Assembly: GCA_016987375.1 (NCBI GenBank)
Contig: PJRA01000313.1
Coordinates: forward strand, 3,322,361 to 3,386,360
Direction: 5' to 3'
From: Brachionus koreanus
Taxonomy: Eukaryota > Rotifera > Eurotatoria > Ploima > Brachionidae
Length of the DNA stretch: 64,000 nt
Below, piece by piece: positions 11,143 to 20,655 of the stretch (positions within the stretch are counted from its first letter, which is position 1; each line of letters opens with the position of its first letter). The translations under genes and the position numbers were made by a program. The notes beneath the pieces were generated by a model. The model saw only the letters and a list, made by a program, of their open reading frames with translations. It searched no databases and had not been told where the DNA came from.

Positions 11143-12152
11143 TTAACTATTTATTGAATAAATCCTATTTGTATTTGAGTATATTGTAGGATTGTAGTTT
11201 ACCAGATCTTTGTTTCCAGATGTATTCACCATTAATAAGCTCTTTATTTGATTAATTGAATGTCGAAATTCATTGTAAAAAATTTTGTTAAATTTTAAAT
11301 TAATAAAAAATGGGAAAACATGATTAAAAGCTGATACATAAGTTGCTACAAAATAGATAATTGTTATTACTCCACTGAATATGGATATTTGGCTTGAAAA
11401 AATACCAGCTAAAATTTTCGAAAGTTCTAATGGAATCAAATTAGCTAAAAAATAAGAGTTCATTATGATCAACGATGAAGCAAAATAGTATTCTTTTTTC
11501 AGTGATTTTTCTTTCCTTAGCTTTAGTCGTGAATTTCTTACGGTCTTTATTAGATCTATATTAGCTACAAGCATTATTGTGAATGGTAGTGCAGTCCTCA
11601 TTATGATATGAACAATTTCTCTATAATTATTTAATACCGGGTCCAATGTACACACATCAAGTGTTTGATTTTCATAATTATAAACTCTCAAATTCATTAG
11701 CAAATTAGGTGAGTTGATTAAAACGATTAGTAAAAAAGTTGTTGTTAAAATCAATGTAAGAATTTTCTTATTTTTATTGAATTTAAATTGTTTGTGATGA
11801 TACTTGATTGAAATCAATCTGTCCAATGTTACTAATACATTTAGCCAAGAAGAAGATTGAAAAGATACTCTTAGAAACAAATTAAAAAATTTACAAGAAA
11901 AGTTTGAGGTAAGAACTATGTCTTTTTCAATTGATTGAGAGAAAAAACTCAAAAATAAATTGATTAAAACGATGGAATCCATTATAGAAATAATCTTAAA
12001 AAAGTAACCCATAGTTCCTGTTCTGAAAGCTTTCCTAGAAAATATCAAAAATGAAATAAAGTTAAAAAATAGACCTGTTGGAACTATGGTAAGATTCTAT
12101 AGGCCCAGAGAAAATAAGCAATTATTGAGTCATTGGTTTTGAGTTGATTCAT
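11143..12152 (-). pseudogene. Rhodopsin-family GPCR, frameshifted near its start
   Basis: About 310 residues with seven hydrophobic segments. Seen: a TM1-like stretch (VPTGLFFNFISFLIFSRK), a Cys before TM3 (NFSCKFF), the TM3 end TLDRLISIKY in place of DRY, Cys in loop 2 (DVCTLD), and TM7 ending FNHVFPFFINLKF, lacking a standard NPxxY. The style resembles the expanded orphan or neuropeptide-type receptors of lophotrochozoans; the ligand is unknown. The ATG at 12152 opens a plausible N-terminus (MNQLKTNDSIIAYFLWAYRI) that hits a stop at 12084-12086, while the receptor frame continues 1 base shifted (codon starts differ by 68). Either a base is missing here (mutation or assembly error) or an upstream exon splices at CTATAG (about 12100). 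If the latter, the gene is intact. Confidence 0.7.
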
Positions 12153-12866
12153 TTTTTTTAAAGATTATAAAAAGAATTAAGATTGTATTTGAATTTATAT
12201 GTGGATTTCAAAAGTTTAATTAATTTAATTATTTAAAAATTAGTTCTGATTCTGAAAAATATTGAAATTATCAGCACCATAAATGATATTTTTAACGAGT
12301 TTTTTCTATTTATCTTTTATTACAAGAGCGTATTTGTTCAATTTTGGCACATAACGTTTTTTTTTATTTTTAGAAAAAAATTACTAGACTTAATTTTCGA
12401 AAATATAATATTCATAAAACTAGCTAATAAAAATATTTCTTCTCTAAGCTTAAATAAAAAAAAAGACATTGTAATTTTAATTTTAATATGATGCCAATTT
12501 TCAAGTCAGACTAAATTAAATTGCATTTATTATGACTACTAATTAAAATAATTGATGAAATATGTCTATAAGTAAAAAAATTCAAATTTAAATCTAAAAA
12601 AAGAATACAGAATTGAGAAAAATTTAACAAACGAAGATGATTTTGTTGTAAAAAATTTATAGTTATCTGTATTATAATAGGATTGTAAAATCCTCTCCAG
12701 ACGACCCCGGTCTTCTGGAGTCTTGCTGTATTAACGAGTGAGGCATAAGTAAATAGACAAAAGTTAAGCTTACTTTCCCGATTAGGTAAAAGATCAAATG
12801 ATCTAATCTTTATTTATATTTAAACTACTAACCATTAGCTATAATATTGGAAAAAAAATTTTTAAA
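12153..12866. other. Intergenic; flank of a mariner-like element
   Basis: No gene. A strong small hairpin lies at 12695-12720 (ctccaga / tctggag with the inner palindrome gaccccggtc). The sequence attataatagga near 12671 resembles, with mismatches, the reverse complement of a sequence near 13905, so it may be the left terminal repeat of the transposon. Confidence 0.45.
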
Positions 12867-13821
12867 ATGCCACTTTCTGTGACTGAACAAGAGAATTTTC
12901 GAAAAGCAGTCAAAAATATGATTTCACAAATGAAAAAATCTGACCTTATCGCGCATTTACAAAGCAAGGAATTGCTCGAAGTACCATACATAATACAATC
13001 AACCCTATTCAAAATGAAGGATCGACAGAAGACAATAAAAGAACGGATCGTCCAAGCACCTGGACAGCTGCAAGGAAGAAAAAACTGAAAAGATTGACCA
13101 ATAACCGAACTGGAGTGAGTTAAAGACGTCAAGCGTCTAATTTTCTGTCCACCAAAGAACAGTTGGTCGACAATTAAAAAAATGGATGTATCATATCGAA
13201 AACGTGAAAAAACACCAAAATCATATGTAAAGCACTTGAGCGCAAAACTTTCAAATATGCTATATCGCTCACCATGTTAACTTATTTTTATTTGACAAAA
13301 AATAATTTACTTTTTCGGGAGATAAAATGCCGGGAAATGCCGGATATTACACAAATAACAAGTCTTCTTGTCCGGACAGTGTTCGCTTTGCTGGAAAAGA
13401 GAAGTTTCCCAAGAAGGTGTTGGTTTGGATAGCCATATCCGATCGAGGAATGTCAAAGCCACTTTTTCGACTATCAAAGTAGGTTGCCATCAATTCCGAT
13501 ATCAATATCGACGAATGCTTGAATAAACCACTTCTCCCATTTATACATAAGTATCATCGAAACTTTGACTATATTTTTTGGCCTGACTTAGCATCTGCTC
13601 ACTATTCAAGGGACTGCATTACATGGATGATTGAAAACGTAAATTATGTGCCGAAAGACATCAACCCACCAAATGTTCCTCAAGCACGTACAATTGAAAA
13701 TTTTTGGCGTTCTTTAAGTCAGAAAGTATACGAGGGAGGTTGGCAAGCCTCAACTGAGCAGCAGCTGATTAGCCGAATTGAGTCGAAGTTGAAGGAATTC
13801 GATTGTTGTTTTCCTTTTTAA
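12867..13821 (+). mobile_element. Decayed Tc1/mariner (IS630 superfamily) transposase
   Basis: Transposase in several frames with stops. Two intact pieces are the N-terminal part (12867-13088, MPLSVTEQENFRKAVKN) and the C-terminal catalytic part (13519-13821). Recognisable blocks between them include KMPGNAGYYTNN, CPDSVRFAGKEKFPKK and VLVWIAISDRGMSKPLF. The second catalytic Asp is in IFWPDLASAHYS and the Glu is in RTIENFWRSL, with 36 residues between them, so the triad is DD36E. Terminal repeats could not be set; tentative outer limits are about 12671 and 13905. The copy is certainly inactive. Confidence 0.85.
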
Positions 13822-13959
13822 AAATTAAGTAATAAATAAGTAGAGAAGAAAGGATTATTTTTTCTCTCCCTCTAACTCTTTTTTTTTGATAGCGTACCCT
13901 ATTAAAGTATATATCTTCAAAACTTAATCGAGATCATCAGCAAGGGAAAATCATTAAAA

Positions 13960-14960
13960 TTAAATAGCTATTGCAGGCGTAAATTTAGTAGAAGCAGTAA
14001 TAGTAGTAAATAGATATTGCGACCCTTTGGCTTAAGCTTCCTCGAAGCTATGGGAGTAAATTCGACTGTTTACTAAGACATTTTCCAAATTTTTTTAAAG
14101 ATGTTTATTGATATAGAATTAATGATGTGATGAGGTAAACTATTCCAAATATTAACTACTCTATTAGTAAAAAAATGATATCGTTTCATGCATTTTTTTA
14201 CTTCTTTAGCAATATATTATTTATTATGTCTTCTCAAATTGTACTTCCGATTAAAAAATTCATAGCATTCTCAAAATTTATCATTGATACCCTTAATAAT
14301 AGATAAAATTTTAGTCTCATCAGCATATTTGGGGGGTCAAAAATTTATTTTTTTTGGCTAGGAGGGTCTAAAACTTTACAGCCTTTACACGTTTTCTGAT
14401 CAAGAATTAAATGCTCTATATTAAGAGCTGATTATCTTGAAAAAATTCCTTGTCTAGTTTTAGAATTTGTATAAAAATATATGTTAAAGGGTTTGGAAAA
14501 AGGCAACCCCGAAAATGTTAAAAAATGTCAAAATTTTTTTCGAAAAAATTCTCAATTTTTTTACCAGTCGTTTGTTCATTCTGTGTTGGTCCCTGCATAA
14601 AATGCTCCTTGATGGACAAGAACAGCTCATTGAATTGCAAAGTTTGCTAGAATTATACCGTTTTATCTTACTTAGTCATTGTTTTCTTGTTATCTGTCTT
14701 ACTCATATCTTGTCCTTTAATTTTAAAATTAATATCGAAATGTTTGTTGTTAAATACCAAATGCTTACATTTATCAACATTGAAATTCATCATTCAGTCC
14801 TCGACCCATCTCACTAGACAGACGACTTTTTCTTGTAATGTTTTAAGATATAATGCATTTCAACAGCTTTTGTGAGACTGTCAAAATGCTTAGCAAAATC
14901 CAAGAATCAAGAATGACTAGTGCAATATTTTAAACTTGATTTGTGAAAACACATATTTTA
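13960..14960 (-). mobile_element. Internally deleted non-LTR retrotransposon fragment (jockey/CR1-like)
   Basis: Read on the minus strand, 14870-14960 gives a reverse-transcriptase piece (LDFAKHFDSLTKAV). 14700-14860 gives the RT thumb-type motif (WMMNFNVDKCKHLVFNN). 14040-14220 gives the usual LINE C-terminal end (VVNIWNSLP-like, with frame breaks). The catalytic region between them has been deleted, and several stops and shifts occur. It is a dead 3' fragment between the two NOX genes. Confidence 0.7.
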
Positions 14961-15236
14961 CTGAGTCTACCAAGCCAAAGTTATTACATTTATACACAAA
15001 TTCAATCAATTCAATTGAAGTCATTTTAAGCTTCTAAGTAAAATGAGGAAAAATAAATCAAGTGTTTTAAAAATTTATTTGTAAATATTTAGGAAATTAA
15101 AACGCTGTTTTTTAGACCATTATATAAAAATTTTTATCAAAAAACTCAAGCTAAATATTAAAAAATCTTAAAAAATTAAACAAATAATTCTTATAACAAA
15201 TGAGTAAACCAAATTCTTAAAATTTAAAAATAAAAT

Positions 15237-17205
15237 CTAAAAGCTTTCCTTGTTATAAATAAAAGAAATAGATTGATTCGAGTGTTTATTACAAATAATG
15301 TGAAGATCTTTGGACATTTGAGATGGTCCACAAAAAAAAACACCACACTTTTTTTTTAATGTATTGTTTTCCAAATTTGAAAGCTCTTTAAAAAACAAAT
15401 CGAAATTCGGCCGACCGTAATTAGTCTTCTGACTGAGACCGGTGAAAAGATCATATTCCTGATCATTGTTAATAGCTATTTCTTTAGCTTGTTTAAGACT
15501 CCAACCTCTAGTTAAATATATTCTGTAATCAAGTAAATCTGGTCGATTGCTTCTTTTTATGCTGTTCTCCAAATCTTGCAATAAACTTCCGAACCATTCA
15601 AATGAATCAATAGTTGAACTAACCCAAAAAAAATAAACCTTCTGCAGTGTTGCTGTATTTTGATGACTTGTACTTAATATGTACCAAATATGCTTTAGAA
15701 TTGAAGCGTACGGAGTAACCCCAATTCCAGCTCCAATCAACACAACTGTTTCATATTTAAAAACATCCTCAGCACATGAACCAAACGGGCCATCAACGCT
15801 AAAGCCTATCGATTTTTCTTGCTCAATCTTGCTACTCAATTTGCTTGTCCAATCTCCAGTACATCTAATATGAACGCTTAAATATTGATCATCAGGAGCA
15901 GATGTAATTGTAAATGGATGCCATTCAAAAAAAGATATTTCACTCAAGTTCAAAAATACATATTGACCAGCTCGGTATTTAATTCTATTCATTTTATCTA
16001 TTTGCAATTCAATTACGTTAGAAGGATGTTTTATATATCTAGCTAACTTGAATTTTCTTAGGCTCCGAATAAATCTAATTAAGCGCTCTAGCAGATAAAG
16101 AATTATGGATGGCAAAACCCAAATCCACGAAACTGGTGTAAACCCTTCAAATTCAGGTATATCACATTGCTTGGTTTCAGTTTTTACAGGCCATTCTGAG
16201 TAAATCAAGTAGCATTGTTGAGGATTATGGGTTTTAGTATTTGTCTGAATTTTTACAATACGTTGAGCCCCATGTATACAGAAAAAAAGCATAAAAACTA
16301 GAGCAAAAATTTGGTGTGAATACCAAAAAAGATTGTAGAAAGACTTTCTAATATTTTCTGATGAAGTTGAAGCTAGTAGACTGAGAGACAAACACATTAT
16401 TATTCCACTTACTCCAGCTAGAAGCTTGAATATTTCGAAAACTGGAACAGCATTTTCAGTATCAACCGGGTTTAAAAATGTACCATTTGGCCGCTTATTC
16501 AATAAGCTTAGAGTCGAAAACAAGCCAGACAAATCTTCTTGATTTGAATTTTTTTCAGATGGCTTGAATTTAGCGTTTTTAGCATCAACAAAATTTTCAA
16601 CATTATGTACATGGCCAATTGTGTGAATAACTATTTAAATTAGATTAGATTATTTAATTAAATTTAAATAAAATATAAACTTGTGAAAAAGAAAATCAGA
16701 TATGCTGCGTATCTATGGAAAGACACGTGTTTATCAATTACTCTGACAACATTTGGCGAACAGCACTTAAAGTAAAAATTTAAGAAAAAATGTTCAAATT
16801 AATTAAATTTTTTACTAATTAGTTACCATAAATGATCGAAAGTAGGTAATTGAGTTTCTACAGACTAAAAGAAGAATAATAGCTGCATTTAGGTTTATGC
16901 AAAACGCCGATGCTCTTGACCAACTTATTCCGTCCTAGAAAAAATTTATATTTTTGTTTCTTTCAATTAACAATCAAATTTTTAATTTACTTGAACTATT
17001 TTTCTAAGATAGAAATATTTTAACGAATTATGAAAACTGAAGTAAACCACAAGAAAAGCAATTAGATTTATCAGTAGCCAGACACCCTTTAAAAAAAATT
17101 AAAAAAATTTTAAATTTTATAAACAATTGATAAACCTACAAGTATTAGATATCTTGGTATTTCATTTTTTAAAAGCTTAATATTTTTTAAAGCTTGTACT
17201 ATCAT
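15237..17205 (-). CDS. NADPH oxidase, NOX2-like, copy B
   Basis: Exons (minus): 17140-17205, 16991-17086, 16827-16934, 16681-16765 and 15237-16630; phases fit, 582 residues. The first four exons have exactly the lengths of those in copy A (66, 96, 108, 85), proving common descent, but their sequences are well diverged. The large last exon covers both copy A exons 5 and 6 without an intron. Motifs are FHRYAAY and IHTIGH (haem, helix III), YSHQIF and IHGAQ (helix V), HPFTITSAP (FAD), GAGIGVTPYASIL (NADPH) and NKESF at the C-terminus. Long stretches of the last exon are almost identical in DNA to copy A, as expected after gene conversion. Function is as for copy A: superoxide production at a membrane. 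A p22phox-like partner is expected by family knowledge but none is seen here. Confidence 0.93.
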
Positions 17206-17975
17206 TTTATTATGAAAAACACGCTAAACGCAATCTCGACATTAGTTTTTGTTTTAGTGTCAAGATTTTAAGCAGTTGATAATTATTTTCTTATGATTAA
17301 TGAAAATTATTTTTCTTTCGGGAAAAATAAATTTGTATAAGTAATATTTATTTTTTGTTCATTAAGCTTAAGATTATTTTTTAGAATATTTTCATTTTAC
17401 TTGGCACATTAAACCTTACATTTTTTACAGCTAAATATTGATGATTTAAGTTTCAACTAAAAAATTGCTCAAAATGTTGTTACTATTATAAAAGTTAAAA
17501 ATCAAATAATTTTCGATTTCCAAGTAAACAATCTAAAAATCAAAGGTTAAAATAAATTTTTAAATATTTAATTTTTACCTTTATTTTATGAATTTTAAAT
17601 ATTTTTATCAGTTAGAAACAATTTACAGTAAAGAACAGTAATAATGAAGTCAATAGGGGGAAAAAAGTTCATTATTAAATATTGTTTTTAAGTTTTTTTT
17701 TAGTAAAACATATTTAATTTAGTAAATTTGAAACAGCAAATTGAAATCTTTTGAGCGGTAATAATTAATTTTTTGGCACTAAAATATTAAGTATCAATTT
17801 AGGATATCATCTCTGTTCAAAAGCTATTTTCAACAAAATCATATTTGGTTACGCTTAAAAAACTATGCATTGCATGGGACACTAGAGAAATAAATTGGCA
17901 AAAGATTGCAATTAAGAAAGAAGTAAACAACTGTAAACAACGGTTTATTTCATCGATTATATTCACCATTTATAT

Positions 17976-18062
17976 TTATTGCAGAGATATTTTGAAGATT
18001 TTTCACCCTCAGCGTGTTTTGAATTTTCGATCCTCTTCTTGCATTACTAACATGCATAGGAG
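17976..18062 (-). repeat. tRNA-derived SINE-like repeat, copy 2
   Basis: Reverse-complement homologue of 3776-3860. Shared blocks include gcagagatattttgaa, cctcagc and tcgatcctct followed by cttgcat. The T-arm-like stem is more decayed than in copy 1. Confidence 0.5.
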
Positions 18063-18120
18063 CTAGTAAATTTATAATTAATTCCAACATAATCTTGAAA
18101 ATATAAATGTTTGATTGATT

Positions 18121-18148
18121 TTACCTACTTTCGATCATTTATGGTAAC
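18121..18148 (+). other. 28-base inverted copy of NOX exon 3 end and donor site
   Basis: Identical over 28 bases to the minus strand of 16822-16849, which encodes the last codons of NOX copy B exon 3 (TYFRSFM) and the first bases of its intron. No further NOX sequence can be followed on either side. It may be the edge of a third, mostly lost or gap-hidden NOX copy, or a small repair insertion. Confidence 0.75.
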
Positions 18149-18327
18149 GATACCATAAAACTTAAATAGAATTCCTCAAAATATTAAATGAAATTTCCTA
18201 ATTATTAGGATTATACATAAAAAAAAAACTAATTAACAACAAATTAAATAAAAAAGCACTAATTTTTATTTTTTAGGCAAAATGTAAATAATTTTACATT
18301 TTTACATTTTCATATTTTTAGATTTTT

Positions 18328-18753
18328 NNNNNNNNNNNNNNNNNNNNNNNNNNNNNNNNNNNNNNNNNNNNNNNNNNNNNNNNNNNNNNNNNNNNNNNNN
18401 NNNNNNNNNNNNNNNNNNNNNNNNNNNNNNNNNNNNNNNNNNNNNNNNNNNNNNNNNNNNNNNNNNNNNNNNNNNNNNNNNNNNNNNNNNNNNNNNNNNN
18501 NNNNNNNNNNNNNNNNNNNNNNNNNNNNNNNNNNNNNNNNNNNNNNNNNNNNNNNNNNNNNNNNNNNNNNNNNNNNNNNNNNNNNNNNNNNNNNNNNNNN
18601 NNNNNNNNNNNNNNNNNNNNNNNNNNNNNNNNNNNNNNNNNNNNNNNNNNNNNNNNNNNNNNNNNNNNNNNNNNNNNNNNNNNNNNNNNNNNNNNNNNNN
18701 NNNNNNNNNNNNNNNNNNNNNNNNNNNNNNNNNNNNNNNNNNNNNNNNNNNNN
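18328..18753. other. Assembly gap (426 N)
   Basis: Run of N. An unresolved repeat is likely, because it lies among repeat pieces. Confidence 1.
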
Positions 18754-19085
18754 ATGCTGATTTCTATTATTAAAAATTAAAAAAAAAAACAATATTCCAC
18801 AAATGTATTTTTTAATGTATTTTTCATATTAAGTGAACAAAATTCGATTGAAAATTCTCAAAAAATGCTACATACTTACTTCGTTTGTAACTTTAAGAAA
18901 ATTTATTAAAAGTTTCATTGTTCTGAATATCTGTGTTTTATTTCATGGAAATTTATGAGAAACAATCTTTTTGAAGAAAAAAATTTGACATATTTTCAAT
19001 CTGATTTTATTAAAAAATATTTAAAAATATTTTTGGATTTATCTTTTTCCTATTATTTTTGGTGCATAGAAATTTTAATTAGTGT

Positions 19086-19501
19086 TTAAAATAATTTCAA
19101 TTTTCCTGTTATTTTGTCTAACTCTTCATTTCTGCCAAATATTCCTTTAAAAAAACTGATTATTCTTATTTATTATTTTTGTTTATTGTACCAAGACATG
19201 TTAAAGATCCTGATTCAATCTGAGTTCTGCCAGCATCACGAGTAGAATGAGATAAAAGATTAGCCTGCTTTGCTTGCTTTTCAAGATCCAACAGCATTAT
19301 TTCATTTAAACCTTTAAGAACAACTTTTGGTTGACCAGTTAATAGCCAAGAATCAACTTCATTTAAAAAAATTATGTTCTTCTTTGAGGCTTTTTTTGCT
19401 TTCATAAATATCGAAACAGCTGTATGGGCTGTTTGACTAGCAACCTTTCCACAAGACATTTTTAAAGATGCATTAATTACAAATACCATTTTGTAAGTCA
19501 T
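19086..19501 (-). CDS. PTRH2: Peptidyl-tRNA hydrolase 2 (PTH2/PTRH2 type)
   Basis: Two exons (minus): 19192-19501 and 19086-19144, giving 122 residues. Cleaves peptidyl-tRNA to recycle tRNA; in animals the long form sits at mitochondria. Seen: YKMVFVINASLKMSCGKVAS, SQTAHTAVS with the family's His, GQPKVVLK, and DAGRTQIESGSLTCLG. Without splicing the frame would stop after TINKNNK and lack the conserved tail. A donor within CTTG|GTACAA and an acceptor TTTAAAG restore LDKITGKLKLF at the end, matching the family. The start is taken at the ATG at 19501 (MTYKMV); the family's N-terminal membrane anchor is absent, so this may be a cytosolic short form. TIMM23 ends only 143 bases upstream on the same strand. 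Confidence 0.93.
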
Positions 19502-19644
19502 TATCAAAGCTTTTTTCTTGAATTATTAACTTAATGTTTTATTTCTAAATCACCTCGACTTTCATACCGATAAAAAAAAATCAAGTAAGATTAAAATTAT
19601 GGTTTAATTTTCTAAAAGATTTATTTATATTTATAAAAAATAAT

Positions 19645-20406
19645 TCAAAAACTTGGATTTTTTACTAAAGCATTTAGTTTATCCCGTCTTGTATATGCAA
19701 GATAAGCTAGAGTACATCCTAAACCGATGAGACCATTTTTAGCAACTCGTCTAAGACCATAAGGAGCGCCATATGTTGCACCTAAATTGGTTTAAAAATT
19801 AATCTCAATATTATTTGACGCAGTTATTCGAAAACCTGTCAATAGTCCTGATGCTGCTACGTTTAATTCATCATCAACTTCTCTTACGTTACTTAAAATA
19901 GTATCATACAGACTAAACATGAGAGCTTAAAAAATGAGAATAAAAACAGATTATTAATTTTTAATTTTTTTTTACCCCAAGATCCCACTGTTTGTGATAA
20001 CAACGAGCCTTTTTTGATCGAAAAATTCATGATTCTAAAGATAAAAATTAGCCTTTTAAATGCATAAAAATTGATACCAACTGAGAGTATCTAATATTTC
20101 CGGATAGATTTTTTGTTTCCCTAATTCCAGTTAGGAGTCCATTCAAGCCTCCAAGAAATCCACCAGCACATACTGATGAACCGATTGTGAAAAATGCCAT
20201 TTCCATTTTTCCTCTATGTTCTCCTTGACCCTCAGGAATGATAAATTGCGAGCTCCCTGCCTTTTTTTTAAATTATAATTTAAATCATCTTTTTTTTAAT
20301 TCTAAAAAATTACTGGGTTAAGAATTGAAGGATCAAAGTTTAAATATGGTGAGGAAAAAACAGCACCAGATGTTTTATTGATACCAGTATCGAGTCGGTC
20401 TTGCAT
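19645..20406 (-). CDS. TIMM23: Mitochondrial import inner membrane translocase subunit TIM23
   Basis: Five exons (minus): 20314-20406, 20082-20260, 19976-20034, 19836-19925 and 19645-19781; phases fit, 185 residues. Forms the protein channel of the inner-membrane TIM23 complex. The N-terminal region has SPYLNFDPSILNP, as in TIM23 intermembrane-space domains. Membrane segments of the Tim17/22/23 family follow, with MAFFTIGSSVCAGGFLGGLN, TGIRETKN, SLLSQTVGSWALMFS, DDELNVAASGLLTG and a last segment near GLIGLGCTLAYLAY. For exon 2 the donor CA|GTTGGT was chosen over a second GT four bases downstream because only it keeps phase with exon 3. The ATG follows CTTTTAGATAAAAAA. It is divergent to TAF1B, 249 bases apart. 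Confidence 0.94.
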
Positions 20407-20655
20407 TTTTTTATCTAAAAGAATTAAAAAAAGTCAATTTAAATAATATTAATTTTTCTTGGTAACGATATAAAATTTTGAATTTTTTAAAAATATTAAA
20501 CATTATTAAGTTCTTAATATTTCATCATTTGTACATGCAGCTAGTTAGATGTTTTGTTATTGAAAAATCTCTTTTAAAAAAATTGCAAATATAAATTTAT
20601 ATTTTCATTTTCAAATTATAAAATTCAAATTATTCATTTATTTTATAAAATCAAA
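20407..20655. promoter_or_regulatory. Probable shared promoter region of TIMM23 and TAF1B
   Basis: 249 bases between two divergent start codons, both at the heads of conserved housekeeping genes. The region is AT-rich and includes a TTTTAG acceptor-like site just before the TIMM23 ATG. No specific factor site was recognised; promoter function is inferred from layout. Confidence 0.5.

Larger units (their letters stand above)
17206..19085. other. Intergenic with repeat pieces and an assembly gap
   Basis: No supported gene. It contains a SINE-like copy (17976-18062), a 28-base inverted match to NOX copy B exon 3 (18121-18148) and the gap 18328-18753. An open frame at 17845-18066 overlaps the repeat and is not taken as a gene. 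Confidence 0.6.

Noticed and set aside
12695..12720. Hairpin ctccaga...tctggag as a terminator or ncRNA
   Set aside because: Isolated short hairpin next to a dead transposon; no evidence of transcription.
12839..13132. Minus-strand 97-residue frame
   Set aside because: Antisense to the mariner transposase N-terminus.
17845..18066. 73-residue plus-strand frame
   Set aside because: Overlaps the SINE-like repeat and shows no family features.
18310..18792. 160-residue frame across N
   Set aside because: Consists of the assembly gap.
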